A DNA stretch of 64,000 nt from Methylococcus sp. EFPC2 (GTDB lineage: Bacteria; Pseudomonadota; Gammaproteobacteria; Methylococcales; Methylococcaceae): the NCBI RefSeq assembly GCF_016925495.1, contig NZ_CP070491.1, positions 3,794,001 to 3,858,000 of the forward strand, written 5' to 3'. Position 1 is the first letter of the stretch, and each line of letters opens with the position of its first letter. The translations under genes and the position numbers were made by a program. Of this stretch, positions 8,807-19,101 are shown in pieces. Below the pieces are notes generated by a model that searched no databases, was not told the DNA's origin, and saw only the letters and a program-made list of their open reading frames with translations.

Positions 8807-9874
8807 TTAGGTGCCGGCAAAAAACCGTATCTTGGTCGGCTCGACCAGGACTTCGGCGTCCTTCTGCAAACCCAGCTGCTGGAAATCCGCCTGCGAAATA
8901 TCCACTTCCAGCAGGCCTTGCCCGTCGCTACGTTCCAGTTCGACCCGGACGGTGGAACCGAAGCGGCGTGCATCCCGGATGCGCGCGCGCAGGCCGCCGT
9001 TGAGCTTGGCGGAGTCGAGCGGGGCGATCTGCAACTCGTGGGGTCGGGCGTAAAAGACGGCCTGGTCGCTGGGAGGTTGTAGCGCCTCGGACAGTTCGAC
9101 GGTCGCGTCGCCGATATGCGCCTGGCCTTCGTGGATACGCCCGTGAAACAGGTTCACGTCGCCGAGGAAGTGCATGACGAAAGGATTGGCCGGGTGGTCG
9201 TAAACCGAATCCGGCGTGCCGACCTGCTCGATGCGGCCGGAATTCAAGACCACCACGCGGTCGGCCACCTCCAGCGCTTCTTCCTGGTCATGGGTGACGA
9301 ATACGCTGGTGATGTGCAGTTCGTCGTGCAAGCGCCGCAGCCAGCGCCGCAAGTCCTTGCGCACCTTGGCGTCCAGCGCGCCGAAAGGCTCGTCCAGCAG
9401 CAGCACCTTGGGTTCTACCGCCAGGGCGCGGGCGAGGGCGATACGCTGGCGCTGTCCACCGGAAAGCTGGGTCGGATAACGCTGCGCCACCCAGCCGAGC
9501 TGTACCAGTTCCAGCAGTTCGTTGACCCGCCGGCGGATGTCCTCGTCGCTGGGCCGGGTCGCGCGCGGACGCACGCGCAGGCCGAAGGCGACGTTCTCGA
9601 ACACGGTCATATGCTGGAACAGCGCATAATGCTGGAACACGAAGCCAACCTGGCGCTCGCGCACGTGCACATTAGTGGCGTCTTCACCGTGCAGAATGAT
9701 GCTGCCGGAGTCCGGAGCCTCCAGGCCGGCGATGATGCGCAGCAGCGTGGTCTTGCCGCAGCCGGACGGCCCGAGCAGCGCGACCAGTTCCCCGCCGGCG
9801 ATTTCCAGGCTGACGTCCTTGAGCGCGTGAAATTGGCCGAAATGCTTGCTGACGTGGTCGATATGTATGGTCAT
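8807..9874 (-). CDS. cysA: sulfate/thiosulfate ABC transporter ATP-binding protein CysA
   Basis: The 355-residue ATPase has Walker [13 protein letters not shown], signature [15 protein letters not shown] and Walker [13 protein letters not shown], followed by a C-terminal TOBE-type regulatory domain. It powers sulfate import with CysT and CysW, encoded just upstream with a 6-bp gap. No periplasmic sulfate-binding protein gene (sbp/cysP) is present in the window, so it must lie elsewhere. Confidence 0.92.
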   Translation of the reverse strand: MTIHIDHVSKHFGQFHALKDVSLEIAGGELVALLGPSGCGKTTLLRIIAGLEAPDSGSIILHGEDATNVHVRERQVGFVFQHYALFQHMTVFENVAFGLRVRPRATRPSDEDIRRRVNELLELVQLGWVAQRYPTQLSGGQRQRIALARALAVEPKVLLLDEPFGALDAKVRKDLRRWLRRLHDELHITSVFVTHDQEEALEVADRVVVLNSGRIEQVGTPDSVYDHPANPFVMHFLGDVNLFHGRIHEGQAHIGDATVELSEALQPPSDQAVFYARPHELQIAPLDSAKLNGGLRARIRDARRFGSTVRVELERSDGQGLLEVDISQADFQQLGLQKDAEVLVEPTKIRFFAGT

Positions 9875-9880
9875 GGGGCT

Positions 9881-10738
9881 TTATTCTTCGGTATGGGCTA
9901 AGCGGACTTGCTGTTTGATGCGCCATGCCAGCAGGCTCTTCGCCGCCAGCGTCACCAGGGCCAGGAGCGCCAGCAGCGAAGCCACGGCAAAGGCCGCCGC
10001 GGTGTTGTATTCGTTGTAGAGGATTTCCACGTGCAGCGGTATGGTGTTGGTCAGTCCGCGGATATGGCCCGACACCACCGATACGGCGCCGAATTCGCCC
10101 ATCGCGCGGGCGTTGCTCAGGATCACGCCGTACAGCAGTCCCCACTTGATGTTGGGCAGGGTGACGTGCCAGAAGGTCTGCCAGCCCGTCGCGCCCAGTA
10201 CGATGGCGGCTTCTTCTTCCTGCGTGCCCTGCGCCTGCATCAGCGGGATCAATTCGCGGGCGACGAAGGGAAAGGTGACGAAGATCGTGGCCAGCACGAT
10301 GCCGGGTACGGCGAAGATCAGCTTGATGTCATGCTCGTGCAGCCAGTCGCCGAACCAGCCCTGCAGGCCGAACATCAGCACGTAGATCAGGCCCGAAACC
10401 ACGGGCGAGACGGAAAACGGCAGGTCTATCAGGGTGATCAGCAGGCTCTTGCCGGGAAACGAGAACTTGGCGATGCTCCAGGCCGCCGCGACGCCGAATA
10501 CCAGGTTCAGCGGGACGGCGATGGCCGCCACCGTCAAGGTCAGCCGCACGGCGGCCAGCGCGGTGGGATCCGTCAGGGATTGCCAATAGGTCGCCACCCC
10601 TTTGGAGAACGCCTGGATGAATACCAGCGCCAGGGGCAGGACCAGAAAGCCCAGGAGATACAGCAAGGCCAGCCCTATCAGCAGCCAGGGTAGCCAGCTG
10701 CCTGCGGTACGCGCCTGCGGGGTTGCGATCGCGCTCAT
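9881..10738 (-). CDS. cysW: sulfate/thiosulfate ABC transporter permease CysW
   Basis: The 285-residue inner-membrane protein has about six transmembrane segments. It carries the ABC permease EAA loop [19 protein letters not shown], which contacts CysA, and the sulfate-permease signature [15 protein letters not shown]. It lies between cysT and cysA in the conserved cysTWA order and pairs with CysT to form the channel. Confidence 0.92.
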   Translation of the reverse strand: MSAIATPQARTAGSWLPWLLIGLALLYLLGFLVLPLALVFIQAFSKGVATYWQSLTDPTALAAVRLTLTVAAIAVPLNLVFGVAAAWSIAKFSFPGKSLLITLIDLPFSVSPVVSGLIYVLMFGLQGWFGDWLHEHDIKLIFAVPGIVLATIFVTFPFVARELIPLMQAQGTQEEEAAIVLGATGWQTFWHVTLPNIKWGLLYGVILSNARAMGEFGAVSVVSGHIRGLTNTIPLHVEILYNEYNTAAAFAVASLLALLALVTLAAKSLLAWRIKQQVRLAHTEE

Positions 10739-10753
10739 ATCGATGTCTATAGG

Positions 10754-11590
10754 TTAATGTGCCTGACCCAATCGACGCTGCCCCCACCATTGCAATACAT
10801 TGATGGCCAGGAGCAGGGCGAATGAAACCACCAGCATGGAGACGGCCAGCGCGGTCGCCCCGGCGTAGTCGTATTGCTCGAGGTGGGTGATGATGAGCAG
10901 CGGGGTGATTTCCGACTTGAAAGGGATGTTGCCGGCAATGAAAATAACCGAGCCGTATTCCCCGATGGCTCGCGCGAACGCCAGGGCGAAGCCAGTCAGC
11001 AGGGCCGGCCAGATTTGCGGGAATAGCACCCGGATGAACGTCTGCAGCCGGTTCGCCCCCAGGCTGTGCGCCGCCTCTTCCAGTTCCTTGGGGAATTCTT
11101 CCAGCACCGGCTGTACCGTGCGGACCACGAAAGGCAGGCCGATGAAGGTCAAGGCGACCACTACGCCGAGGGGGGTGTAGGCGATCTTCAGCCCCAAGGG
11201 CGCGAATAGCTGTCCGACCCAACCCTTGGTGGAATAAAGCGTCGCCAGGGCAATGCCGGCGACGGCGGTGGGCAGGGCGAAGGGCAGGTCGACCAGCGCG
11301 TCGATCAAGCGCTTGCCGGGAAATTCGTAGCGCACGAGCACCCAGGCCACCAACAAACCGAACGCCGCGTTGATCAGCGCGCCGGCCAAGGAGGCGAAGA
11401 AGGTCAGTTTGTAGGACGCCAGGACGCGAGGGGTCGTGATGACTTGCCAGAATGCTTCCCAGCCCAGGGTCGCACTCTTGAGGAAGGTCGCCGATAGCGG
11501 AATGAGTACGATCAGGCTCAAATACAGCAAGGTGAAGCCCATCGCCAAAGGAAAGCCGGGCAATACGCTGTGGCGTTTGGACAAAGTCAT
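10754..11590 (-). CDS. cysT: sulfate/thiosulfate ABC transporter permease CysT (CysU)
   Basis: The 278-residue inner-membrane permease shows the sulfate-type signature [17 protein letters not shown] and the EAA loop [21 protein letters not shown]. It is the first gene of cysTWA. The leader upstream is strikingly AT-rich and carries a consensus -10. In other gammaproteobacteria this operon is activated by CysB during sulfur limitation; no CysB gene is in the window. Confidence 0.92.
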   Translation of the reverse strand: MTLSKRHSVLPGFPLAMGFTLLYLSLIVLIPLSATFLKSATLGWEAFWQVITTPRVLASYKLTFFASLAGALINAAFGLLVAWVLVRYEFPGKRLIDALVDLPFALPTAVAGIALATLYSTKGWVGQLFAPLGLKIAYTPLGVVVALTFIGLPFVVRTVQPVLEEFPKELEEAAHSLGANRLQTFIRVLFPQIWPALLTGFALAFARAIGEYGSVIFIAGNIPFKSEITPLLIITHLEQYDYAGATALAVSMLVVSFALLLAINVLQWWGQRRLGQAH

Positions 11591-12327
11591 GAACTAACCT
11601 GGAAGCGGCAACGGGGCGTGCATAAGCAATTTACATGCATCTTCTTATTCCATTATAGAATTTATACTTTTAATTATATAACAGAGCAACTGAATTCCGG
11701 TTGCGGCGAGCGAGCGTTGGCTTGGTCGCCCATGCGACGCGTGGCCGGATGCCGGGATTGTTCAACGAGGAAGCCTTGAGTCCCGCCTCTCGGAGCAGGA
11801 AAGGGATCGTGCGTTGCTGCAAAAGATGAAGCGGCGCGGGTCAAATTTAGGTGGGATCGCTCTTTGAGCGTGTTCGATACGCCTCCCGGCGGGCTTCCGG
11901 AACATGCTGTGGGGCGGCTGCTTGAACCAAGCGCAGCATCCGCTTGCCGATACCATGAACTCGTGTTGCAACGTTTTCCTAAGCGCAAATCATGCGACTA
12001 GTTCGGCCAATGCCCGTTCCGTCCCCCGGCTTTCAGCCGGTGTTCCCGAGTCGCGATCGCCGCATTCTGCAGGGGGCTGACAACGCTGCTAGCCATGGCA
12101 CGGTCTCCTTTCCCTTACAGGCCCCGTCCTATACCGGTTACTCCGTCCACTCACGGAGTTCCATCGTGTAGGCTTTTTTCGGCAATTTTTACTTGCAACG
12201 CCTACCTTTCGTGGCATGAAGCTTTGGCGTCCATTTTTCCAACCTGCCGCCGTTTTGAATTCAGGCTATACGGCCTGAATGTTGGTAATCATGCTGCTCT
12301 ACTTAATGAATTTGCTGATGAGGCTGT
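11591..12327. other. intergenic region with a hairpin and a possible 32-codon ORF
   Basis: No convincing long gene lies here. After the AT-rich cys leader the minus strand holds, in order, a hairpin with arms ACTCCG/CGGAGT (around 12145-12165), an AAAGGAG ribosome-binding site, and a 32-codon frame from 12096 to 11998 starting MASSVVSPLQ. This hairpin, Shine-Dalgarno and short-ORF order could be a leader peptide or a relic of a mobile element. The last 150 bp before the glycosyltransferase are AT-richer than the surroundings. Confidence 0.35.
11652..11657 (-). promoter_or_regulatory. putative -10 element of the cysTWA promoter
   Basis: On the minus strand a perfect TATAAT lies about 62 nt upstream of the cysT start, inside an AT-rich tract (about 11640-11690) with no good -35. 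A weak -35 beside an AT-rich upstream region is typical of CysB-activated promoters, but no CysB site can be proved by eye. Confidence 0.5.
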
Positions 12328-13110
12328 ATGAAGGTAAGTATCGCAATTCCCTGCTACGAAATGTATGGAAGAGGTGTCGAGTGTCTGGATCATTCGCTCT
12401 CTGCCATATCAAGGCAAACATATAAGGATATAGAAGTCGTTATTTCCGACCATTCGCGAGATGATGCGATTTATACAGTGGTTCGTCGTTGGGCTGCTAA
12501 TCTCGATATACGCTATGTCAGGTTTGAGGAAATGCGGGGCTCTTCCTCTGCAAACCATAATAGCTGCATTAGGCATTGTTCGGGCGATATTATTAAGTTT
12601 CTCTGTCAGGATGATTACTTGTATGATAAATTGGCCCTTAAGACCATAGTCGATGCTTTTTTGCCTGAAGCGAACTGGTTGTTGTCGAGATATATACATA
12701 CGAGGGATCGTGTGAATTACTTTCGGCCGCAATATCCAACCCTCAATAAGTCGATCCATGTGAGTAATACCGTAGGGACTCACAGTTGCTTGACGATAAG
12801 AAATGTTGATCCGCCTTTGTTCGATGAAAATTTGATTTGGTTTATGGACTGTGAGTACTATCGCAGGCTCTACGATATTTATGGGGCTCCTTATATTCTT
12901 AACGAGTTAACCACGGCCGTGTTTCTTTGGGAGGGGCAGGTTTCAAATACGACGGCATCTAGCCAGGCTCTGCGGCAGGGGGAGTTGGATTACTTGCAAC
13001 GGAAATACCCGTTCGATATTGATGAGCCGATTTCATCGCGGGAATATTCTTTGTTTCAGAAGCTCTCCAGAAAAATACATAGACAGCTATCGTTTCTGCG
13101 GGAGACATGA
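12328..13110 (+). CDS. family 2 glycosyltransferase
   Basis: The 260-residue product begins with a GT-A nucleotide-binding strand (VSIAIPCYEMYGRGVECL), then RQTYKDIEVVISDHSRD, and has a DXD-like DDYLYDK near residue 95. It probably transfers a sugar in surface polysaccharide or lipopolysaccharide synthesis at the cytoplasmic face. It ends with a basic tail and no membrane anchor. Its AT-rich codons (for example ATA and TTT), unlike the genes on either side, and its acyltransferase neighbour suggest horizontal transfer. Confidence 0.8.
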   Translation: MKVSIAIPCYEMYGRGVECLDHSLSAISRQTYKDIEVVISDHSRDDAIYTVVRRWAANLDIRYVRFEEMRGSSSANHNSCIRHCSGDIIKFLCQDDYLYDKLALKTIVDAFLPEANWLLSRYIHTRDRVNYFRPQYPTLNKSIHVSNTVGTHSCLTIRNVDPPLFDENLIWFMDCEYYRRLYDIYGAPYILNELTTAVFLWEGQVSNTTASSQALRQGELDYLQRKYPFDIDEPISSREYSLFQKLSRKIHRQLSFLRET

Positions 13111-13225
13111 AGCGGCCCGCAAGGTCCTGTTAGACCATCCCGGTTGGCCGCGCGCGGGGTTAGGGTGTGCTGAAGCTGGGAGTTTGGGTATGGTGTAGGT
13201 GTTGCCCGAGTGTGAAAACGGCAGG

Positions 13226-14287
13226 CTATATGACGGATTTTCGAATATATGGGATTCTCATTAATAAAGCCACTAGCCCATACGATAGGCTTATTACCAA
13301 TAACGCGAAAATGATTTCCCATATTGGGTGGACGACCGCTCTCCTGATGAGGCTGACGGCGCCGAGCACCGGCGTGTGTATGAGGTAAATGCCAAGCGAG
13401 CGACTTCCGAGTGCGGAAAGAACCGAATTTGCCCCCAGGTTCGGATGGCTAGTTGCAAACAGGAATGCGCAAGCGGCGAGCGGGAGGCTGCTGAACAGAT
13501 AAGGTCTTTCTTGGAAGGGCAGCCCGGAAAGATGAGATAGTAAGGCGGATTCACAAAATATCATAATTACTGCCGTGGCCAGGAAGGGCGCGCTATGTTT
13601 TGTGCTTATGTTGTGGGCCGCAAAGAAGTGCCCGACGGTCAGAAATGAGAAAGCAATGAGTGGCCCTCGCTGTTCAAGGGGTAGAGTCAGGCCAAAACCC
13701 AAAAAGGTGGCCTCATAAGATGAGGTGGCTAGGCATAGCGCATACGCGCTAAAACCAATCGCAAGCAGGGCCGGTGGGCGTAAGGAGAGTTTAAGGCATA
13801 GTGCCAATAGACTGATTCCTGCGATTAGCGAGACGAGAAACCATAATGGCACGGCCGTTCCGCGAAAGAAGAATAAGTCTGGCCGCTTCGCGGCGAACGA
13901 AGGGAGAGCGTTCAAATTCCAAAGCAATGGAGCTGCGCTCTTTGCTTTAATCATTTGTTCCAGCCATGGGCCCCAGAAGATTCCATCGATGATGGTCCAG
14001 ATTAGGAGTAGCGAGGCGAGTCGTGACGTGTATTTCAGCCATCTGGACAGTATGCTTTCCTTACTGATTCCTCTGGAATAAAAGTAGCCGGCGGCAACGA
14101 AGAAGAAGGGGACGGCGAAGGAAGAAAGCTGCTGTAGCGACTGCCCTAGATAGTACCAGTCCCCCTTCATCGATGCGGTGGCAATAAAGGGTTCCGTATG
14201 TATGATGACTACGGCAATTATAGCCAAGCCCTTAAGGGTATCGATCGATCGAATGCGCATTTGCAGCCTGATTTCGGGGTCGCACAA
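13226..14287 (-). CDS. acyltransferase 3 family membrane protein
   Basis: The 353-residue protein is an integral membrane acyltransferase of the OafA/WecH type. It opens RSIDTLKGLAIIAVVIIHTEPF with the catalytic-type His after the first membrane segment, and has about ten hydrophobic segments in all. Such enzymes O-acetylate surface glycans. It converges on the glycosyltransferase gene and shares its lower GC content, so the two may be one imported surface-modification pair. Confidence 0.85.
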   Translation of the reverse strand: MCDPEIRLQMRIRSIDTLKGLAIIAVVIIHTEPFIATASMKGDWYYLGQSLQQLSSFAVPFFFVAAGYFYSRGISKESILSRWLKYTSRLASLLLIWTIIDGIFWGPWLEQMIKAKSAAPLLWNLNALPSFAAKRPDLFFFRGTAVPLWFLVSLIAGISLLALCLKLSLRPPALLAIGFSAYALCLATSSYEATFLGFGLTLPLEQRGPLIAFSFLTVGHFFAAHNISTKHSAPFLATAVIMIFCESALLSHLSGLPFQERPYLFSSLPLAACAFLFATSHPNLGANSVLSALGSRSLGIYLIHTPVLGAVSLIRRAVVHPIWEIIFALLVISLSYGLVALLMRIPYIRKSVI

Positions 14288-14451
14288 CGTGCTGGTTCAA
14301 CTGGGCGTTGTCGGCGATTAAGGGTGTTCCGCGGAGGACGTAAGGTATGAATTTCGAACAGAGCCGGAGATTCAACGGCTTTTATGTCTGGCCAAAATTA
14401 TTGATGGAAAAGTGTTCATCGGTACTCGATCTGCAATAGGCAAGAGGCGGT

Positions 14452-15714
14452 TTATTTGGGGCTAAGGTCTGTGATCGTCGGGGTTTGGGGCGCGAGGGCT
14501 CGACGGACCGACGCGATGCGCGCCTGACGCAAGGCCTTGCCTAACGCCTCGCCTTGCAGGCCTTGCGCGATCAAAGGCGCGGTGGTCACGGCCATGGCGG
14601 CGATTTGGGCTTTGAGGATGAGGTCGCGCTGTGGGTAAGACCTGTTTTCGAAGCCGGTGCGGCCTCGGGCGTCGGCTTCGCAGGCCAGCAGGAAGTCGGC
14701 CAAGCGGTTGTTTTTCCTCAGCGCGTCCAATCGTTGCAGCAGGTCGACCAAGGTAGCGGCGCGCAACTCGGTCGCCCGATGGCAATGGCCGTGATAGCGC
14801 ATGACCTGCTCCGCGAGCCGCTGATAATCCTTGGGTGCCTTTAGTCGGGTGCATAAAGCCTGCAGGGCCGGCAGGCCGGATTTTTCGTGGCCATGATGGC
14901 TGGGCCAACGCTCCGGTGGCGTCAATCCCTTTCCCAGATCATGCATCAAGGCGGCGAAGCGCAGCTTGGGATCATCGCTGAGGCAGGCGGCTTGTTCCAG
15001 AACCAACAGGGCATGGATCCCGGTATCGATTTCCGGATGATGCTGGGGCGGTTGCGGTACGCCGAACAGGCGGTCGAGTTCGGGAAACAGGCGCTCGAGG
15101 GCGCCGCAATTTCTCAGAGCGCGGAAGAATTCGGCCGGTGCGGGTTCGGACAAGGCCTTGACCAGCTCGGCCCAGACCCTTTCCGGCACCAGGGCGTCCA
15201 CCTCGCCGGCCGCCACCATGGCTCGCATCAAGGTTAGGGTTTCTTCCGCCACCTTGAAGCCCAGGCGCGCGTAACGGGCGGCGAAACGGGCCACTCGCAG
15301 GATGCGCACCGGGTCTTCGGCGAATGCCTGGGAAACATGGCGCAACAGCCCGGCTTGCAGGTCGCTCAGGCCACCGTAGGGATCGATCAGCCGGCCACGC
15401 GCATCTTCGGCCATGGCGTTGATGGTCAGGTCGCGGCGCAACAGATCCTGTTCCAGCGTCACTTCCGGCGCGGCGTGCACGACGAAGCCACGATAACCGG
15501 GAGCGGTCTTGCGCTCGGTGCGGGCCAGGGCATATTCCTCGTGGGTTTGTGGGTGCAGGAACACGGGGAATTCACGGCCCACGGGCCGGAAGCCCAGGGC
15601 CAACATTTGCTCCGGGGTCGCGCCCACGACCACCCAGTCCCGCTCCTTGACCGGCAGGTTCAGCAGGCGGTCGCGCACCGCGCCGCCGACGAGATAGGTG
15701 TTCAACGATGCCAT
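14452..15714 (-). CDS. cca: multifunctional CCA tRNA nucleotidyltransferase with HD domain
   Basis: The enzyme adds or repairs the 3' CCA end of tRNAs. The 420-residue protein starts [25 protein letters not shown] (nucleotidyltransferase core), continues with the [12 protein letters not shown] segment, and has an HD phosphohydrolase domain ([16 protein letters not shown]) in the C-terminal half. That is the gammaproteobacterial bifunctional form with repair phosphatase activity. Start and length agree with the family. Confidence 0.94.
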   Translation of the reverse strand: MASLNTYLVGGAVRDRLLNLPVKERDWVVVGATPEQMLALGFRPVGREFPVFLHPQTHEEYALARTERKTAPGYRGFVVHAAPEVTLEQDLLRRDLTINAMAEDARGRLIDPYGGLSDLQAGLLRHVSQAFAEDPVRILRVARFAARYARLGFKVAEETLTLMRAMVAAGEVDALVPERVWAELVKALSEPAPAEFFRALRNCGALERLFPELDRLFGVPQPPQHHPEIDTGIHALLVLEQAACLSDDPKLRFAALMHDLGKGLTPPERWPSHHGHEKSGLPALQALCTRLKAPKDYQRLAEQVMRYHGHCHRATELRAATLVDLLQRLDALRKNNRLADFLLACEADARGRTGFENRSYPQRDLILKAQIAAMAVTTAPLIAQGLQGEALGKALRQARIASVRRALAPQTPTITDLSPK

Positions 15715-15779
15715 GGATTGATGCTGAAGGTGCCGATCGGATAAGGTCGCGAGTTTAACTCAAGCATCTTTAAGCGCGT

Positions 15780-16589
15780 ATGTTCGAAACTTGGGCGTAT
15801 TACCTGGCCTTCGGCAGTCTGGCCGGCGTCTTGTCCGGACTTTTAGGCATAGGCGGGGGCGTGGTGGTGGTGCCGTTTCTGATCTGGCGCTTGACGCTGG
15901 CGGGCTGCCCGCCGGATCTGGTCATGATCGTGGCGGTGGCCACCTCCTTGGCGACCATTGTCGTGACGTCGATGTCCGCGGTCTATACCCATCATCGGCT
16001 GGGTGCCTTGCGCTGGTCCTGGATCCGGCGGATGACGCCGGGCATCGTGCTCGGCACGGCGGTAGGCTCGGTGATCGCCGAGCGCCTGCCGGCGGGCTGG
16101 TTCAAGCTGCTGTTCGCCCTGTTCCTGATCTTCGTCGCGCTGCGTATGTTGCGCCGTGTGTCCACGCGGCTCGCCACCGAGCACCCGCGGAGCGTCGTGG
16201 TGGCCGGGGTGTCCGGTTTGATCGGACTGCTGTCGGCCATACTGGGGATAGGCGGCGGGACCCTCAGCGTGCCTTTTCTGGCCCGATGCGGCCAGCCCAT
16301 GGGCAATGCAGTAGCCATCTCGGGGGCTTTGGGCTTTCCCATCGCGCTGGCTGGCGCCGTCACGTATGTTGCGCTGGGCTGGCAGCATCCAGGGTTGCCC
16401 GCGCCTAGCCTGGGCTACGTCTACCTGCCGGCCTTCGTCGGCATCATCCTGACCAGCGTGCTGTTCGCGCCTCTGGGCGCGAGGCTGGCGCACCGCTTGC
16501 CGGCCGCTCAGCTCAAGCGGGTGTTCGCCTTCGTGATCTTGGCCATAGGCGGCAAGCTGTTGTGGCAGGGGCTAGCGCGGCTGGTTTAG
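15780..16589 (+). CDS. TauE/SafE family sulfite exporter-like membrane protein
   Basis: The 269-residue protein has about eight transmembrane segments with the two family repeats, each bearing the GIGGG motif (LLGIGGGVVVVPFLI and ILGIGGGTLSVPFLA). Members export sulfite or other organosulfur anions; the substrate here is unknown. It is divergent from cca by 65 bp and is followed by a strong terminator. Confidence 0.85.
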   Translation: MFETWAYYLAFGSLAGVLSGLLGIGGGVVVVPFLIWRLTLAGCPPDLVMIVAVATSLATIVVTSMSAVYTHHRLGALRWSWIRRMTPGIVLGTAVGSVIAERLPAGWFKLLFALFLIFVALRMLRRVSTRLATEHPRSVVVAGVSGLIGLLSAILGIGGGTLSVPFLARCGQPMGNAVAISGALGFPIALAGAVTYVALGWQHPGLPAPSLGYVYLPAFVGIILTSVLFAPLGARLAHRLPAAQLKRVFAFVILAIGGKLLWQGLARLV

Positions 16590-16641
16590 TCCGGAGCGGC
16601 CGTCAAGAAGCTCAAGTGCGGGACAGTCGCGTGCAGGGCTT

Positions 16642-16680
16642 GGCAAGCGGGGAGGGGAAGTCCCTTCCCGCTTGCCTTTT
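16642..16680 (+). terminator. Rho-independent terminator after the TauE-type gene
   Basis: A long hairpin with arms GGCAAGCGGG and CCCGCTTGCC, extended inside by AGGGGA/TCCCTT-type pairs, is followed by TTTT. It lies between the TauE-type gene and the convergent trmJ. Confidence 0.8.
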
Positions 16681-16708
16681 GGGGGGGCGTCCGGAAGAGC
16701 GGTCCGCG

Positions 16709-17455
16709 CTAGCTGCCACGGGGGACATCGCGCGTCCCCAGGCGATGCTGGACGGCAGTCAGTATGCCTCGCAACATGTGAATCTCGCTTTGCTCCAGCA
16801 GGGCGCGGTTGAAGATACGGCGTAATTTGCGGGTCAGCGAGGGCGAGGATTTGCGCTCGTGCAGGAAGCCGACATCGAACAGGGTTTGTACGAGATGCTT
16901 GTGGAAGGATTCCATTTGTTCGCCGGTGGCCAGGGGTTCTTGCTCCTTAGCCGTATTGGGCGGCGCCCCGGCCCGGGTGGCCTGGAACAACTCGTAGGTG
17001 ATGACCTGCACGGCGGCGGCGACGTTGAGCGAGCTGAAATCGGGATTGCAGGGTATGTGCAGGAGGAAGTGGCAGCGCTCCAGTTCTTCGTTGGTGAGCC
17101 CGGCATGCTCGCGGCCGAATACGATGGCTGTCTTGTGGCGGCCGGCATCGCCCATCGCCAGTTCGGCGCTTTCCCTGGGCGTCAGTTGCGGCCAGGCGAT
17201 GGTGCGCAGCCGGGCGCTGGCCCCGATCACGCGATGGCAGTCCGCAACGGCGGCGTCCAGGTCGTCGAACACGCGGGCGGATTCCAGGATGTCGTCGGCT
17301 CCGGATGCCCGGGCGCTGGCCTCGTCGCTGGGAAAAATCTTGGGGGTTACCAGGGCCAGGTCGGACAGCCCCATGTTTTTCATGGCGCGGGCGGCGGCCC
17401 CGATATTGCCGGGATGGGTCGTGGCGACCAGAACGATGCGGATGTTGGAGAGCAC
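16709..17455 (-). CDS. trmJ: tRNA (cytidine/uridine-2'-O-)-methyltransferase TrmJ
   Basis: TrmJ methylates the ribose of nucleotide 32 in tRNA. The 248-residue SPOUT protein opens NIRIVLVATTHPGNIGAAARA, has the knot motifs ALVFGREHAGLTNEEL (seen as AIVFGREHAGLT) and a C-terminal PCNPDFSSLNVAAAVQV SAM-binding segment. The GTG start at 17455 fits the family; the longer frame adds an unconserved leader. It is divergent from suhB. Confidence 0.9.
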   Translation of the reverse strand: MLSNIRIVLVATTHPGNIGAAARAMKNMGLSDLALVTPKIFPSDEASARASGADDILESARVFDDLDAAVADCHRVIGASARLRTIAWPQLTPRESAELAMGDAGRHKTAIVFGREHAGLTNEELERCHFLLHIPCNPDFSSLNVAAAVQVITYELFQATRAGAPPNTAKEQEPLATGEQMESFHKHLVQTLFDVGFLHERKSSPSLTRKLRRIFNRALLEQSEIHMLRGILTAVQHRLGTRDVPRGS

Positions 17456-17540
17456 GGGGCGAGGGCTCGGGCAAAAAAGGGGCGAAAATACTAGCAAAAG
17501 TTGCTAACCTACGCTGCTTTTTCACAAAACCGGTAGCGCT

Positions 17541-18371
17541 ATGGATCCCATGCTGAACATCGCCACCCGCGCTGCACGCGCGGCAGGTGATTACATCGTC
17601 CGCCAACTCGATCGCGTTGATACCCTTAAGATCACGCCCAAGGGACGCAACGATTTCGTCAGCGAGGTGGACCGCAAGGCTGAAGACGAAATCGTTAATA
17701 TCTTGCGCAAGGCCTACCCGACTCATGGCTTCCTGGGCGAGGAAGGCGGCCGCCACGGCGGGCCGAGAGCGGAATACACCTGGGTCATCGATCCGCTCGA
17801 CGGCACCACCAACTTTCTGCACGGTTTTCCCCAGTTCGCCGTGTCCATCGCCCTGTTGTTCAAGGGCAAGCTGGAGTGCGGCGTGATCTACGATCCGGTG
17901 CGGCAGGAGTTGTTCACCGCCAAGCGGGGCGGCGGGGCGGCGCTGAATAGCCGCCGTCTGCGGGTCACCCGGCAGAACGGCTTCAAGGGCGCCTTGCTGG
18001 GCACCGGATTTCCGTTCAAGGACCAGCGTCACAATGACGCCTATTTCGCGATGTTCCGCGAGTTGATGAAGGACACGGCCGGCATACGCCGGGCCGGTTC
18101 CGCCGCACTGGATCTGGCCTGGGTGGCGTGCGGTCGACTGGACGGATTTTGGGAGATCGGCTTGATGCCTTGGGACCTGGCGGCCGGCGTGTTGCTGATC
18201 CAGGAGGCCGGCGGCATCGTCACGGATTTCGAAAACGGCGATAAATTCCTGGAAACGGGCAACGTGCTGACCGCCAATCCGCGCCTGCACGCGTTGATGG
18301 AAGAGGCAATCCGGCCTCACGTCACGGATGCGTTGCGTTACACTCCTCCCGTGAGCGAAAACCCGGTCTGA
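17541..18371 (+). CDS. suhB: inositol monophosphatase family protein SuhB
   Basis: The 276-residue protein has the Mg-dependent phosphatase motifs FLGEEGG (metal ligand Glu), WVIDPLDGTTNFLHG (metal-binding core) and WDLAAGVLLIQEAGG (second metal site). SuhB is an inositol-1-phosphatase that also joins the rRNA antitermination complex in gammaproteobacteria. The length matches the family. It is transcribed divergently from trmJ across about 85 bp. Confidence 0.93.
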   Translation: MDPMLNIATRAARAAGDYIVRQLDRVDTLKITPKGRNDFVSEVDRKAEDEIVNILRKAYPTHGFLGEEGGRHGGPRAEYTWVIDPLDGTTNFLHGFPQFAVSIALLFKGKLECGVIYDPVRQELFTAKRGGGAALNSRRLRVTRQNGFKGALLGTGFPFKDQRHNDAYFAMFRELMKDTAGIRRAGSAALDLAWVACGRLDGFWEIGLMPWDLAAGVLLIQEAGGIVTDFENGDKFLETGNVLTANPRLHALMEEAIRPHVTDALRYTPPVSENPV

Positions 18372-18412
18372 CGGGTTGCATCCCTATCTTGATCGGATCA
18401 TGGAGGTTGGGC

Positions 18413-19075
18413 ATGACACTAGAGGAAAGGTTGACCGCCATCAAGGCGGAACATCTGGCGGCTTTGGAAGAGTCCGATGCCTTTAGGCGGCTGGCCGAGT
18501 CGCGTCGTTCGGCGACTGCGGGGCAGCCGGGCGACAACGGCGAAGTTTTCGTCCTGCGCGAGCGGGCCGACGCCGCCAGTGAGCGGGCCTGCGAACTGGC
18601 CGAGCAGATCGAGGAAATCCAAGCCCATTTGGATGAAACGGCCGCCGAGGGGCGGGCTCAGTTGCTGAGCCAGCTACACACCGTCAGAGAACGTTTAAGG
18701 GGGCTGGGAGCAGGGGGGGGCAGCCAGGGAAATGTGCTGCAGCGCGAAGCGCAAGAACAGGCCTTGCAGCGGCAGCTGCAGAGTCTGCGCACGGAGCTTC
18801 TGGGCGAGAAGGGCGAGAGCCTGGCCGTCGAATATCTGGCAGCGGCACGTCAGCTGCTGCGCACCGCCACCGAATTGAAGGCATTTGCCGATTTCGCCGC
18901 CCTGTTCGGCGTGCGGCTTGGGCTGCACGTCGAAGATTTGCGCATTCCTCCGCCCCAGGGCGACAGGGCCGGATTCCACGTCTGTCGCCCGGAAGATTTG
19001 CGTGTCGACGCCGTTGCCGTGCAGAGTGCCAAGGCCGCCATCACCGAAAAGTGGGGTGATCTGCTGTCTGATTAG
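18413..19075 (+). CDS. hypothetical coiled-coil protein
   Basis: I do not recognise this 220-residue protein. Residues 1-150 are charged, heptad-like and rich in Glu, Ala, Leu and Arg (for example RERADAASERACELAEQI), so a long coiled coil is likely. The last 70 residues look globular (FAALFGVRLGLHVEDLRIP). There is no signal peptide or membrane segment. GGAGG lies 6 nt before the ATG at 18413 and decides the start. It lies 41 bp after suhB and could be co-transcribed. Confidence 0.7.
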   Translation: MTLEERLTAIKAEHLAALEESDAFRRLAESRRSATAGQPGDNGEVFVLRERADAASERACELAEQIEEIQAHLDETAAEGRAQLLSQLHTVRERLRGLGAGGGSQGNVLQREAQEQALQRQLQSLRTELLGEKGESLAVEYLAAARQLLRTATELKAFADFAALFGVRLGLHVEDLRIPPPQGDRAGFHVCRPEDLRVDAVAVQSAKAAITEKWGDLLSD

Positions 19076-19101
19076 CCGGGACGCGCCGGCGCCCGTACGG
19101 A

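Noticed and set aside
12100-12170. Guanidine or other known riboswitch before the 32-codon frame
   Set aside because: ACGG motifs are present but do not sit in the required loops of the mini-ykkC fold, and the downstream frame is too short to be a regulated transporter.
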